DNA of 20,259 bases from JABDDM01 sp038240295 (lineage in GTDB: Bacteria > Bacteroidota > Ignavibacteria > Palsa-1295), in assembly GCA_038240295.1 (NCBI GenBank), contig JBBSDW010000047.1, positions 1 to 20,259 of the forward strand, in the 5' to 3' direction. This document shows, piece after piece, positions 1 to 7,321 of this stretch (positions within the stretch are counted from its first letter, which is position 1; every line of letters begins with the position of its first letter). Both the position numbers and the translations under genes were made by a program. The notes beneath the pieces were generated by a model. The model had not been told where the DNA came from. It saw only the letters and a list, made by a program, of their open reading frames with translations, and ran no database searches.

Positions 1-51
1 CCTTACTTTCCAGCAACGATTAAAAAAATCTCCTCTCCTGCGAAGGAGAGG
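1..51. repeat. Direct repeat copy A, ending in a REP-like palindrome
   Basis: This 51-base stretch is repeated in the same orientation, with substitutions and small length differences, at 325-375. Both copies share a CTTTCC-GCAACGAT core, then an A-rich run, then a hairpin. In this copy the hairpin is perfect: CCTCTCCT (32-39) pairs with AGGAGAGG (44-51) around a GCGA tetraloop. No reading frame is apparent. The repeat may continue to the left of the window edge. Confidence 0.7.
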
Positions 52-242
52 TTTGGTGTGTTTTCTGTAGCGGTAGCAAAAAGCAAGGCTCGAATAAAAT
101 CTTGCGCGGCGGCTGAAAAGCTCCGTGGTTCCGCCAGCTACGTTTGAAAAGTGATCTCAGAGCCTCCGCGTTGAGTCCCGGCGTGTCTAAAACATTACAC
201 CCGCTACCAAAACCTCACCCAACCTCTCCTTCGCAGGAGAGG
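32..242. repeat. REPIN/MITE-like element with 42-base inverted arms
   Basis: The left arm (32-73) and right arm (201-242) are inverted copies of each other over 42 bases with about five mismatches. The outer 20 bases of each arm are identical and are themselves a perfect 8-bp hairpin with a four-base loop (32-51 and 223-242). The inner 127 bases (74-200) contain no convincing ORF. They hold short inverted repeats, such as GCAAG/CTTGC and GGCGG/CCGCC. Two inverted REP hairpins around a short non-coding core is the layout of a REPIN or a small MITE. No flanking target-site duplication was identified. The right hairpin is followed by CTTTTATTTT, so it could also stop plus-strand transcription. 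Confidence 0.65.
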
Positions 243-324
243 CTTTTATTTTAAAGTCGTCGGAGCAAACTTCCGCGCCAAAAACCGTTCAACTCAGCAC
301 CGACGATCACGAGAACACTTCCGC

Positions 325-375
325 CCTCACTTTCCTGCAACGATGAATAAAATCCTCTCTCCTTCGCAGAAGAGG
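325..375. repeat. Direct repeat copy B, ending in a degenerate REP palindrome
   Basis: This is the second copy of the repeat at 1-51. Its hairpin (354-375, CCTCT...AGAGG) is degenerate, with extra or changed bases inside the stem compared with the perfect palindromes at 32-51 and 223-242. It lies 13 bases beyond the hemC stop codon. Confidence 0.65.
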
Positions 376-388
376 CCTTTATTTAAGA
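352..388 (-). terminator. Possible 3' end hairpin of the hemC operon
   Basis: On the minus strand the hemC stop codon (391-389) is followed within about 15 bases by a REP-type hairpin (375-354) and then by ATTTTATT. That is a plausible transcription end or mRNA-stabilising 3' structure for the seven-gene operon. The stem is imperfect and the U-run is broken, so termination is an inference. The perfect hairpins further downstream (242-223 and 51-32) could back it up. Confidence 0.35.
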
Positions 389-1312
389 CTACGCTGCGTG
401 ATTGAGAAATTCTCGTCCACCTTCGTTCAACAACGTTTCGCAGAGCTCTCGTCCGATCCCCGCTGCGTCCTCGGCAGGACCCGAACGTTCGCCTTTTAGG
501 AGCGAAGAACCATTTGGATGAACGATGACCATTTTGAGGTCAACGACACCTCCGACACACGTAGCATGCGCGCCCATCGGGACCTGACATCCTCCGCCCA
601 TTGCTCGAAGTGCGGCACGTTCGGCCGTGACGGCTGCCAGCGTTTCGAGGTCGTTAAGTTCAAAAAGAATGGAAGTCGTCTCAACATCATCCGAACGCGT
701 TTGCAACCCCAGCGCGCCCTGCCCAACGGCAGGAATGATCATCTCTATCGGAACGGTATAGGTCGCATGCTCCAATAGTCCGAGCCGCTCAAGCCCAGCG
801 CGAGCGAGGATCATACCGCCCCAATCTGATTCCTGAAGCTTCTTGATGCGGCTCGGTACATTGCCCCGAACATCAATAATCTGAAGATCGGGACGAAGCG
901 CGAGAAGCTGCGCCTTCCGCCGTAGACTGCCCGTTGCCACGATTGAGTGTTCAGGAAGCTCGAGCAAATGGGTCATACCGTCGTGCGCAAGAAAAACATC
1001 TTCGGCGCTCGCACGTTGTGGAGTTGCCGCAATCATGAGTCGGGCATCGAACGTAGTCGGTAGATCTTTTAAGCTATGGACAGCCACGTCGATTTCACCG
1101 CGCATGAGTGCCGATTCGATCTCTTTTGTAAAAACACCCTGACCACCGATCTGTGCGAGCGAGGCAGTTTGATCGCGATCGCCCGAAGTCGAGATGATCT
1201 TAATCTCGGTTTCGATCCCCTGAAAATTTAGAGCGAGCAGCGACTGAATATGTCTGGCCTGCCAGAGGGCCAGTTCGCTGCCTCGTGTTCCGATGCGAAG
1301 CGGTTGGGTCAT
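389..1312 (-). CDS. hemC: Hydroxymethylbilane synthase (porphobilinogen deaminase)
   Basis: This cytoplasmic enzyme joins four porphobilinogen molecules into linear hydroxymethylbilane in tetrapyrrole synthesis. The 307 residues match the family's usual length. Visible family motifs are the N-terminal 'IGTRGSELALWQA', 'HSLKDLPT' with catalytic Asp83, 'ATGSLRRKAQLL' and 'RGNVPSRIKKL'. Cys242 in 'GGGCQVPMGAHA' is the expected attachment site for the dipyrromethane cofactor. The ATG start overlaps the hemA stop by 4 bases (ATGA), so translation is probably coupled. A GAGGAG sequence, inside the end of hemA, lies a few bases upstream and is one of the few good Shine-Dalgarno matches in the window. 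It is the last gene of the minus-strand operon. hemD and hemB are not in the window. Nothing looks damaged. Confidence 0.97.
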   Translation of the reverse strand: MTQPLRIGTRGSELALWQARHIQSLLALNFQGIETEIKIISTSGDRDQTASLAQIGGQGVFTKEIESALMRGEIDVAVHSLKDLPTTFDARLMIAATPQRASAEDVFLAHDGMTHLLELPEHSIVATGSLRRKAQLLALRPDLQIIDVRGNVPSRIKKLQESDWGGMILARAGLERLGLLEHATYTVPIEMIIPAVGQGALGLQTRSDDVETTSILFELNDLETLAAVTAERAALRAMGGGCQVPMGAHATCVGGVVDLKMVIVHPNGSSLLKGERSGPAEDAAGIGRELCETLLNEGGREFLNHAA

Positions 1313-2613
1313 TCGCTCTCCTCGTGCCTTTGATCGAGTGCGAAAAGTGCGCGGAGCAACTCAATACGCGAAAGCACATCGTCGAGCGATGCACGTGGTT
1401 CTTTGAGCATGACGGTGGGGGTATGGAGCAGCCGGTTCATGATTCGCTGCGTCATTTGATCGACAACTGCAAGTTCTTCCGGTTTAAATTTATGCTGGTT
1501 GCGAGTGAGTTCTTCCAGCCGGATCGTTTCGAAACGGTTGCGCAATTCTTTGATCGTCGGCGCGACCTCAAGCTTCGATTGCAGCGCGAGAAAATTCGTG
1601 AGTTCTTCCGTGATGATCTCATGGACCTTTGGCAGTGCCTCTTTTCTGCGTTCAAGGTTCAGATCCACGATCGAACGAAGATCGTCAATGTCTTTCAAGA
1701 AAACATTTGGGAGGCCCGCACACTCTGGATCGATGTCGCGAGGGACGGCGATATCGAGCAGCACCATCGGTGCCTGCGATTCACGCAGGCGCAGCGCACG
1801 GCTCAGCATCGAGCGCGTCACTATAATTTCATCGCTTGCCGTCGAACTGATGACAAGATCGCTGACCGATAGCGCATGTTCAAGTTCATCCAGCGAGAGC
1901 GCGGCGTCACCAGCATGCAAGCCATCAACTCTGACACGAGCGAGCAAATCATTGGCGTTATCTTGTGTCCGGTTGAGCACGATCAGCGAGCCGATGTGTC
2001 GCTCGACAAGATGCTTCGCGGCAAGTTCTGCAGTTTCTCCCGCGCCGATTACCAGTGCACGCCTGTCGCGAAGATCTGCGTAGACCTTCCGGCTGAATTC
2101 CACCGCAGCGTAACTGATCGTTGCCGCGCCGACGCCGAGTGCCGTCTCGCTTTTGACACGTTTCGCAACACGGAAGGCGGCGTGCGCCACTTTTGTTAGC
2201 AAGCTCCCATTCGTGCCCGATTCATCGCTCATGCGAAAGGCATCTTTGACCTGAGCATGGATCTGTTGATCGCCAAGGATCTGGCTATCAATTCCGGCGA
2301 TGACCTGAAAGAGATGCGTCACCGCTTCACAATGTGTGAAGTTGAGGAATTGGCCGCGCAGTTCAGCTTCCGGAAGATGCTTCTCTTTCAGAAGAAAGTC
2401 GATCAAATGCTGACCGGTGATCTCGGGATCGGCGGGCAATGCGTAGATCTCCGTGCGATTGCATGTCGAGAGCACGAGCGCCTCTCGCACGATATCTCCT
2501 TTTAGCTTCAGTAAGAGCGATCGAACTTCATTACCGCTCAAGGCAACGCGCTCGCGAACTTCGACAGGCGAAGTGCGGTGCGTGAGGCCGATGGCAATGA
2601 GTTCGAACGGCAT
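1309..2613 (-). CDS. hemA: Glutamyl-tRNA reductase
   Basis: GluTR reduces glutamyl-tRNA(Glu) to glutamate-1-semialdehyde with NADPH, the committed step of C5 tetrapyrrole synthesis. The start at 2613 gives 434 residues and the classic N-terminus 'MPFELIAIGLTHRTSPVEVR'. An in-frame ATG at 2649 would add 12 residues inside the preceding gene and is less likely. Cys51 in 'LSTCNRTEIYA' is the catalytic nucleophile. The NADPH-binding segment follows with 'ALVIGAGETAELAAKHL', and the C-terminal third is the helical dimerisation domain. The usual 'LGEPQI' is 'LGDQQI' here, a conservative change. The chosen start lies one base after the stop of the CcsA/HemX-like gene, with no Shine-Dalgarno, which suggests translational coupling. 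The gene overlaps hemC by 4 bases, and this pair is a common gene order. Confidence 0.96.
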   Translation of the reverse strand: MPFELIAIGLTHRTSPVEVRERVALSGNEVRSLLLKLKGDIVREALVLSTCNRTEIYALPADPEITGQHLIDFLLKEKHLPEAELRGQFLNFTHCEAVTHLFQVIAGIDSQILGDQQIHAQVKDAFRMSDESGTNGSLLTKVAHAAFRVAKRVKSETALGVGAATISYAAVEFSRKVYADLRDRRALVIGAGETAELAAKHLVERHIGSLIVLNRTQDNANDLLARVRVDGLHAGDAALSLDELEHALSVSDLVISSTASDEIIVTRSMLSRALRLRESQAPMVLLDIAVPRDIDPECAGLPNVFLKDIDDLRSIVDLNLERRKEALPKVHEIITEELTNFLALQSKLEVAPTIKELRNRFETIRLEELTRNQHKFKPEELAVVDQMTQRIMNRLLHTPTVMLKEPRASLDDVLSRIELLRALFALDQRHEESE

Positions 2614-2614
2614 T

Positions 2615-3457
2615 TTATAAAAAGCTGTGAAATGAGGTGACGAAGGCATTCACGATCGTCATCGATACGATCGTGAGCGCGAATCCATACATCCAGAACA
2701 ACACAAGTTTGCGGCCCTCGATACGAGCTATGCGGCGGATGACGAGCGTCGCTCCAAAGATCGCCCAGACCAGTACCGTCGCAATGATCTTTGGGTCGAA
2801 GACGGCACCATAAATCCCGGACGAGCCCATCAACATTCCTCCGATCACGATCGAAATGCTTAAAAAAACAAACCCGACGGCAGTTGTTCGAATGCCATAC
2901 CGTTCCAGTTTTTCAAGACTCGGAAGATGGTCGTAAACAGGACCGAAGAGATTGCGCTGCATCGCTCGAAAAAGCACCAAGTAAAGCGCACCGTAGATCA
3001 TTGAAAGCGTGAGCGCGGCGTAGCCAAAGACGGCGGTCGTTACATGAATGTTGAAGAGAGGGTTCTTGAGGATCGCAGTATGCTCGATCGTGGAGGCGGA
3101 GTCAATAAAAAGCGAACTCGATGCCTGAAAAAGAAACGCTACTGCCGAAACGAGAAAAGCGGTGCCGCTTGCTTCGGAAGTGATTCGCATTTCGACGAAG
3201 GCATAGATCGCGAGCAAGGTGAATGCGATAAGCGAGCTGAGTTCGAAGATCGACGCCAAAAGGCAGTGGCCTTCATAAACCGTGTAGGCGCCAATGTATA
3301 GCGCATGAAACGCAAGAACGGTGAGCACCAGCGGCCGCGCTCGTTTCAGCCGCGTAATTGCTACACCTGGTCGAAAGAAAATATCGCCTGTAACAACGAC
3401 AAGTGCCGCATATAGCAGCGGCAGCAATACTCTGAGGGCGATCAGGAGTTGTGGCAT
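2615..3457 (-). CDS. CcsA/HemX-family cytochrome c assembly-type membrane protein
   Basis: This is a 280-residue integral membrane protein with about eight hydrophobic segments, starting with 'LLIALRVLLPLLYAALVVV' and ending in 'VNAFVTSFHSFL'. It fits the CcsA/CcmC/HemX cytochrome c assembly family. A His in 'IHVTTAVFGYAALTLSM' and a late His in 'TSFHSF' match the positions of the conserved haem-ligand histidines. The tryptophan-rich WWD signature expected before 'DPK' is missing: the segment reads 'GSSGIYGAVFDPK'. That favours a HemX-type role (an accessory protein encoded next to hemA, known in Bacillus to lower GluTR level) over a bona fide haem exporter for cytochrome c. It ends one base before hemA. 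Family assignment is firm; the precise function is an inference. Confidence 0.8.
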   Translation of the reverse strand: MPQLLIALRVLLPLLYAALVVVTGDIFFRPGVAITRLKRARPLVLTVLAFHALYIGAYTVYEGHCLLASIFELSSLIAFTLLAIYAFVEMRITSEASGTAFLVSAVAFLFQASSSLFIDSASTIEHTAILKNPLFNIHVTTAVFGYAALTLSMIYGALYLVLFRAMQRNLFGPVYDHLPSLEKLERYGIRTTAVGFVFLSISIVIGGMLMGSSGIYGAVFDPKIIATVLVWAIFGATLVIRRIARIEGRKLVLFWMYGFALTIVSMTIVNAFVTSFHSFL

Positions 3458-3516
3458 TCAAGCCCGCAACAGGAGTGGGGAGCGAAACATTTCGAAGGGC
3501 ACAAACTCGCCCACGC

Positions 3517-4575
3517 CTATGCGGATACCTGCTTCTTTGGGCAGATCAACTTTCTCGCGATCATCGTCTCAGCGATCTGCACTGCCCCGAGTGCAGCGCC
3601 TTTCAGGAGTTGATCTCCAGAAACGAATAACTCGATCGCATGTGTGTTGCTGACATCTTCGCGGATACGGCCCACATGCACATCGTATTGACCGGCCGTT
3701 TCGCACGGCATTGGAAAATGATTGCCAGCACGATCGTCGACTAACTTCACGCCTTGAAACCCACAAAGCACTTCACGGATATCGGCTAAAGAGGGTCGCG
3801 CGTCATAGAATTCGATGTTCACACTTTCCGAATGTGCGCGCAGCACTGGCACGCGAACGCAGGTTGCGGTCACAGCAATATCTTCGTCGTGCAGGATCTT
3901 CTTCGTTTCGTGGATCATCTTCCACTCTTCCTGATTGTATCCGGCTTCGTTGATCTCCGTGTTATGCGAGAAAAGATTGAACGCGATCGGGTGGGGGAGG
4001 ACACTCGGTACGATCGGTCGCCCGGCAAGATAATCGCCAGTCTGTGTTTCCAATTCCTTCATCGCTTTGGCTCCGGCACCGCTTACTGCCTGGTAGGTCG
4101 AAACGACGATACGATTGATCTTCCCGAGTTTACGCAGCGGTGCGACCGCCATCAGCATGATGATCGTCGAGCAATTGGGTACTGCGATGACCCCTGAATT
4201 CGAGTCGAGATCTTCGGGATTGATCTCCGAGATCACAAGCGGCACGCCTTCTTCCATACGGAACGCGCTCGAGTTGTCGATCATGATGCAGTCCGTCGCG
4301 TGCATCCAGGGACGGAGTGCCTTGCTGATCGCACTGCCAGCGCTCAAGATCGCGATGTCGCAATCGTCAAAGGAGTCTTGCTGCGCAACTTCCATCGCGA
4401 TGGGTTTGCCGCGAAACATCAATGATTTGCCTAACGACCATTCGCTGGCAAATAATCGAAGTTGTGAAACGGGAAAATCCCGATCTTCCAGCACCTTCAG
4501 CACCTCCGTGCCGACTGCACCGGTAGCTCCTACGACTGCGACGACAAAACGATCGGAATTCTGATCAGTCAGCAT
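3517..4575 (-). CDS. asd: Aspartate-semialdehyde dehydrogenase
   Basis: This enzyme reduces aspartyl-4-phosphate to aspartate-4-semialdehyde with NADPH, the branch point to diaminopimelate/lysine, threonine and methionine. The 352 residues cover the whole family. The Rossmann motif 'VVAVVGATGAVGTEVLKVL' lies at 11-29, 'NSSAFRM' at about 101-107, catalytic Cys135 in 'AVPNCSTI', and the substrate-binding His in 'RVPVLRAHSESVNIEF'. The ATG is nine bases after the lysA stop and lacks a Shine-Dalgarno. The next gene follows after 59 bases, the largest gap inside the operon. Grouping with lysA puts two steps of the same pathway together. Nothing unusual was seen. Confidence 0.97.
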   Translation of the reverse strand: MLTDQNSDRFVVAVVGATGAVGTEVLKVLEDRDFPVSQLRLFASEWSLGKSLMFRGKPIAMEVAQQDSFDDCDIAILSAGSAISKALRPWMHATDCIMIDNSSAFRMEEGVPLVISEINPEDLDSNSGVIAVPNCSTIIMLMAVAPLRKLGKINRIVVSTYQAVSGAGAKAMKELETQTGDYLAGRPIVPSVLPHPIAFNLFSHNTEINEAGYNQEEWKMIHETKKILHDEDIAVTATCVRVPVLRAHSESVNIEFYDARPSLADIREVLCGFQGVKLVDDRAGNHFPMPCETAGQYDVHVGRIREDVSNTHAIELFVSGDQLLKGAALGAVQIAETMIARKLICPKKQVSA

Positions 4576-4584
4576 CTCGGAATA

Positions 4585-5973
4585 TTAATGAACAAGCGTG
4601 CGAACAAGCGCGCGATCGCTCTCAGTAAGTCCAGCGACATCTTCCAGATGCTCGCGCTCGCGAATTACCCGATACTCCGCGCCATCGACAAGGATCTCTG
4701 CGGCACGTGGGCGTAAGTTGTAATTTGATGCCAGCGTGTAGCCATACGCGCCCGCGCAAAGCACCGCTAGCACATCGCCGCGTTCGAGCTTGGGGAGCGT
4801 GCGCTTTTGCGCGAGAAAATCGCTTGTTTCGCAGATCGGTCCAACGATATCGACAACTTCATCTCCCAAACCTTTCGCAAGCGTAGTTGGCGCAACCTGA
4901 TGATAGGCATCATACAGGCAAGGCCGGATAAGTTCAGTCATCCCCGTATCGACGATCACGAACTTCTTCAGGCTATTCGACTTGGTATACAGCACCCGCG
5001 CAAGGAGCGCACACGCATTCGCAACGATCGCCCGCCCCGGCTCCATGATGATCGAGAGGCCGGTCTTATTCAAGATCGGTAGCACAGCATGGACAAATTC
5101 TTCGAGGGAAGGGACGACGTCTTTCTCGTCACCCATATCGTCAGGGTGAAGATCTGGATCTCGAACGACATTACGGTAATGGATGCCCTGTCCGCCGCCG
5201 AAGTTCAGGTGTTCAAGCGTGATGCCTGTCTCCTGGCGAAGTTTGTTAATGAATGCGACAGTCGATTTCGCGGCCTTGATAAACGGGTCGAGCGTCGTGA
5301 TCTGCGAGCCGATATGGACGTGAATGCCGACTACTTCGAGCGAGCGATGACTGCGTGCATAAACGAATGCCTCGCTCGCATTCTCCATGTCGATACCAAA
5401 TTTGTTCTCACGAAGTCCGGTCGAAATATACGGATGGCTCTTCGCATCGACATCGGGATTAACGCGGATAGAAACCTTCGCGCGAACGCCCATCTGTTCC
5501 GCGATCTCATTGATCACTTTTAACTCATCGAGACTCTCGACGTTAAAGGCATGAATGTGCGCACGAAGAGCGAGTTCGATCTCCTTATCGGTCTTGCCCG
5601 TACCATCGAAGGTGATCTTCTCGGCAGGGAAGCCTGCGGCAAGCGCCACGAGTAATTCACCGGCGCTCACGACATCTGCGCCCGAACCTTCGGCAGCAAG
5701 CAGCTTCATGACTTCAATGTTCGTATTTGCCTTTGCAGCGTACGAAACATAGTGACCGATGCCCGGATATTTTGGATCCTTGGCGAGCGCGAGGGTTGAA
5801 CTAAACGCACGGAAATTTTCGAGGATCTGGCGTTTCGAATAGACGTAAAGCGGCGTGCCGAATTCATCGGCAAGCTGTGAGAGCTTCACTTGTTCGCAAT
5901 AAAGCTCCGAGACCGATTGGCCGGAAGTGCTATCGCGAAATCGAAATTGCTGCTGGTCTAAAACGTCTGCCAT
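4585..5973 (-). CDS. lysA: Diaminopimelate decarboxylase
   Basis: This PLP enzyme decarboxylates meso-diaminopimelate to L-lysine, the last step of the DAP pathway. It is an alanine-racemase-fold TIM barrel plus a C-terminal beta domain. Lys81 in 'VSYAAKANTN' is the Schiff-base lysine. 'HVHIGSQI', 'FGGGQGIHY' (phosphate-binding glycines) and 'MEPGRAIVANA' follow, and 'ICETSDFLA' carries the Cys and Glu that complete the active site across the dimer. At 462 residues it is longer than the usual 415-430 or so. Part of the excess is an acidic insertion of about 17 residues ('VVRDPDLHPDDMGDEKDVV') after the GGG motif, and part is a short N-terminal extension. It starts 46 bases after serS and sits nine bases before asd. 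Confidence 0.97.
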   Translation of the reverse strand: MADVLDQQQFRFRDSTSGQSVSELYCEQVKLSQLADEFGTPLYVYSKRQILENFRAFSSTLALAKDPKYPGIGHYVSYAAKANTNIEVMKLLAAEGSGADVVSAGELLVALAAGFPAEKITFDGTGKTDKEIELALRAHIHAFNVESLDELKVINEIAEQMGVRAKVSIRVNPDVDAKSHPYISTGLRENKFGIDMENASEAFVYARSHRSLEVVGIHVHIGSQITTLDPFIKAAKSTVAFINKLRQETGITLEHLNFGGGQGIHYRNVVRDPDLHPDDMGDEKDVVPSLEEFVHAVLPILNKTGLSIIMEPGRAIVANACALLARVLYTKSNSLKKFVIVDTGMTELIRPCLYDAYHQVAPTTLAKGLGDEVVDIVGPICETSDFLAQKRTLPKLERGDVLAVLCAGAYGYTLASNYNLRPRAAEILVDGAEYRVIREREHLEDVAGLTESDRALVRTLVH

Positions 5974-6019
5974 GATCTTATGTGTGGGTGGTGCGGAGCT
6001 GAGGCTCGGCGCACGTTCG

Positions 6020-7300
6020 CTATTCTATGACGCTAAATCGCAAGTAAGGTTGAAGCGCTGCGGGCATTTTTATCGTACCGTCGGGCTGTTGATAATTTTC
6101 GAGCAACGCCACCATCAATCTCGACGTAGCAAGACCCGAGCCATTGAGGGTATGAACGAATTCGGGCTTCGATTTCGGATCTTCCCGAAACCGGATGTTC
6201 GCGCGTCTTGCCTGAAAGGATTCAAAGTTCGAGCAGCTCGATGCCTCGAGCCACTTACCCTCGACCGAAGCCCAGACCTCAAGATCATACGTCTTCGCAC
6301 TCGAAAAACTTGTGTCACCCGAACAGAGCAGCAGCCTGCGATAAGGGATCTCGAGCAATTCGAGAATTCGCTCGGCGTCACGAGTGAGCGCTTCATGTTC
6401 CTCCCACGACGTCTCGGGATGAGCAAATTTCACGAGTTCGACTTTATTGAACTCGTGCACGCGCAAAAATCCACGTGTGTCTTTTCCATACGAACCAGCC
6501 TCGCGCCTAAAGCAGGCACTGTAACCGCAATATTTGAGCGGAAGCTGCGAACGCGTCAAGACTTCATCACGATAGAGATTTGTGATCGGCACTTCGGCCG
6601 TCGGGATCGCGTAGAGCTTGTCCTCGGGCATATAATAAACCTGGTCGCCGAATTTCGGCAGGTTGCCAGTGCCGCGGAGCGATTCGGCATTCACGAAGAA
6701 CGGTGGAAGCACTTCTTCGTAGCCATGAATATGCGCATGGGTATCGAGCATGAAATTGATGAGAGCACGTTCGAGCGCTGCGCCGCGACCCATGTAAACC
6801 GGGAAGCCCGCAGCGGCGATCTTTGCGCCGCGCTTGAAATCGAACAACTGGTATTTCTCGGCAAGCGCAAGATGGTCTAGGCCTTCTTTCTTTTCGTACC
6901 AGTGTGCCTCGCTGGATGGAGCCCAGCGCTTGACTTCCTGATTGCCTGCCGCGTCGGCGCCGTCGGGCACACTCGAGTGCAGCGTGTTCGGAATGCTATC
7001 GACCAGTGTACCAAGCGTCAATTCGAGCTCACGAAGTTTTGCATCGAGTGTCGCGATCTCATCGCTCACGATCTTCATTTCGGCGATCACATCATCCGCC
7101 GGCTGTTTCGCGCGTTTGAGGCGTGCTACTTCATCGGAGACAGTGTTCCTCTTGTTCTTGAGGACCTCAACGCGCTGGATGATCGCACGCCGGCTCAAGT
7201 CCTGTTCGAGAACCTGATCGAGTACGTCATCGCCATGTTTGATGGCAATCGTTTTGCGAACAAGATCGGGATTTTCCCGTATAAGTTTGATGTCGAGCAT
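6020..7300 (-). CDS. serS: Seryl-tRNA synthetase
   Basis: This class II aminoacyl-tRNA synthetase charges tRNA(Ser), and tRNA(Sec) where present. The 426 residues match the bacterial length. Residues of about 28-105 form the antiparallel coiled-coil arm that grips the long variable arm of tRNA(Ser). The catalytic domain shows 'TAEVPIT' (234-240), motif 2 in 'CFRREAGSYGKDTRGFLRVH' (263-282), and motif 3 from residue 386 ('NGSGLATSRLMVALLENYQ'). It starts 21 bases after the reductase gene without a Shine-Dalgarno and is followed after 46 bases by lysA, so it is probably co-transcribed. No T-box-like leader can fit in the short gap. All key motifs are intact. Confidence 0.97.
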   Translation of the reverse strand: MLDIKLIRENPDLVRKTIAIKHGDDVLDQVLEQDLSRRAIIQRVEVLKNKRNTVSDEVARLKRAKQPADDVIAEMKIVSDEIATLDAKLRELELTLGTLVDSIPNTLHSSVPDGADAAGNQEVKRWAPSSEAHWYEKKEGLDHLALAEKYQLFDFKRGAKIAAAGFPVYMGRGAALERALINFMLDTHAHIHGYEEVLPPFFVNAESLRGTGNLPKFGDQVYYMPEDKLYAIPTAEVPITNLYRDEVLTRSQLPLKYCGYSACFRREAGSYGKDTRGFLRVHEFNKVELVKFAHPETSWEEHEALTRDAERILELLEIPYRRLLLCSGDTSFSSAKTYDLEVWASVEGKWLEASSCSNFESFQARRANIRFREDPKSKPEFVHTLNGSGLATSRLMVALLENYQQPDGTIKMPAALQPYLRFSVIE

Positions 7301-7321
7301 GGCTCGGTTATTTCTAAAAGT

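Noticed and set aside
60..200. Possible tRNA or structured RNA between the REP arms
   Set aside because: Only short stems (GCAAG/CTTGC, GGCGG/CCGCC) are visible. No cloverleaf, T-loop or acceptor pairing could be drawn.
1..377. Possible CRISPR array because of the repeated palindromes
   Set aside because: The copies differ in orientation and spacing and are too few. No regular spacers or cas genes are present.
5927..6880. A 317-codon plus-strand open frame opposite serS
   Set aside because: It is a shadow of SerRS, whose motifs 2 and 3 are intact on the minus strand.
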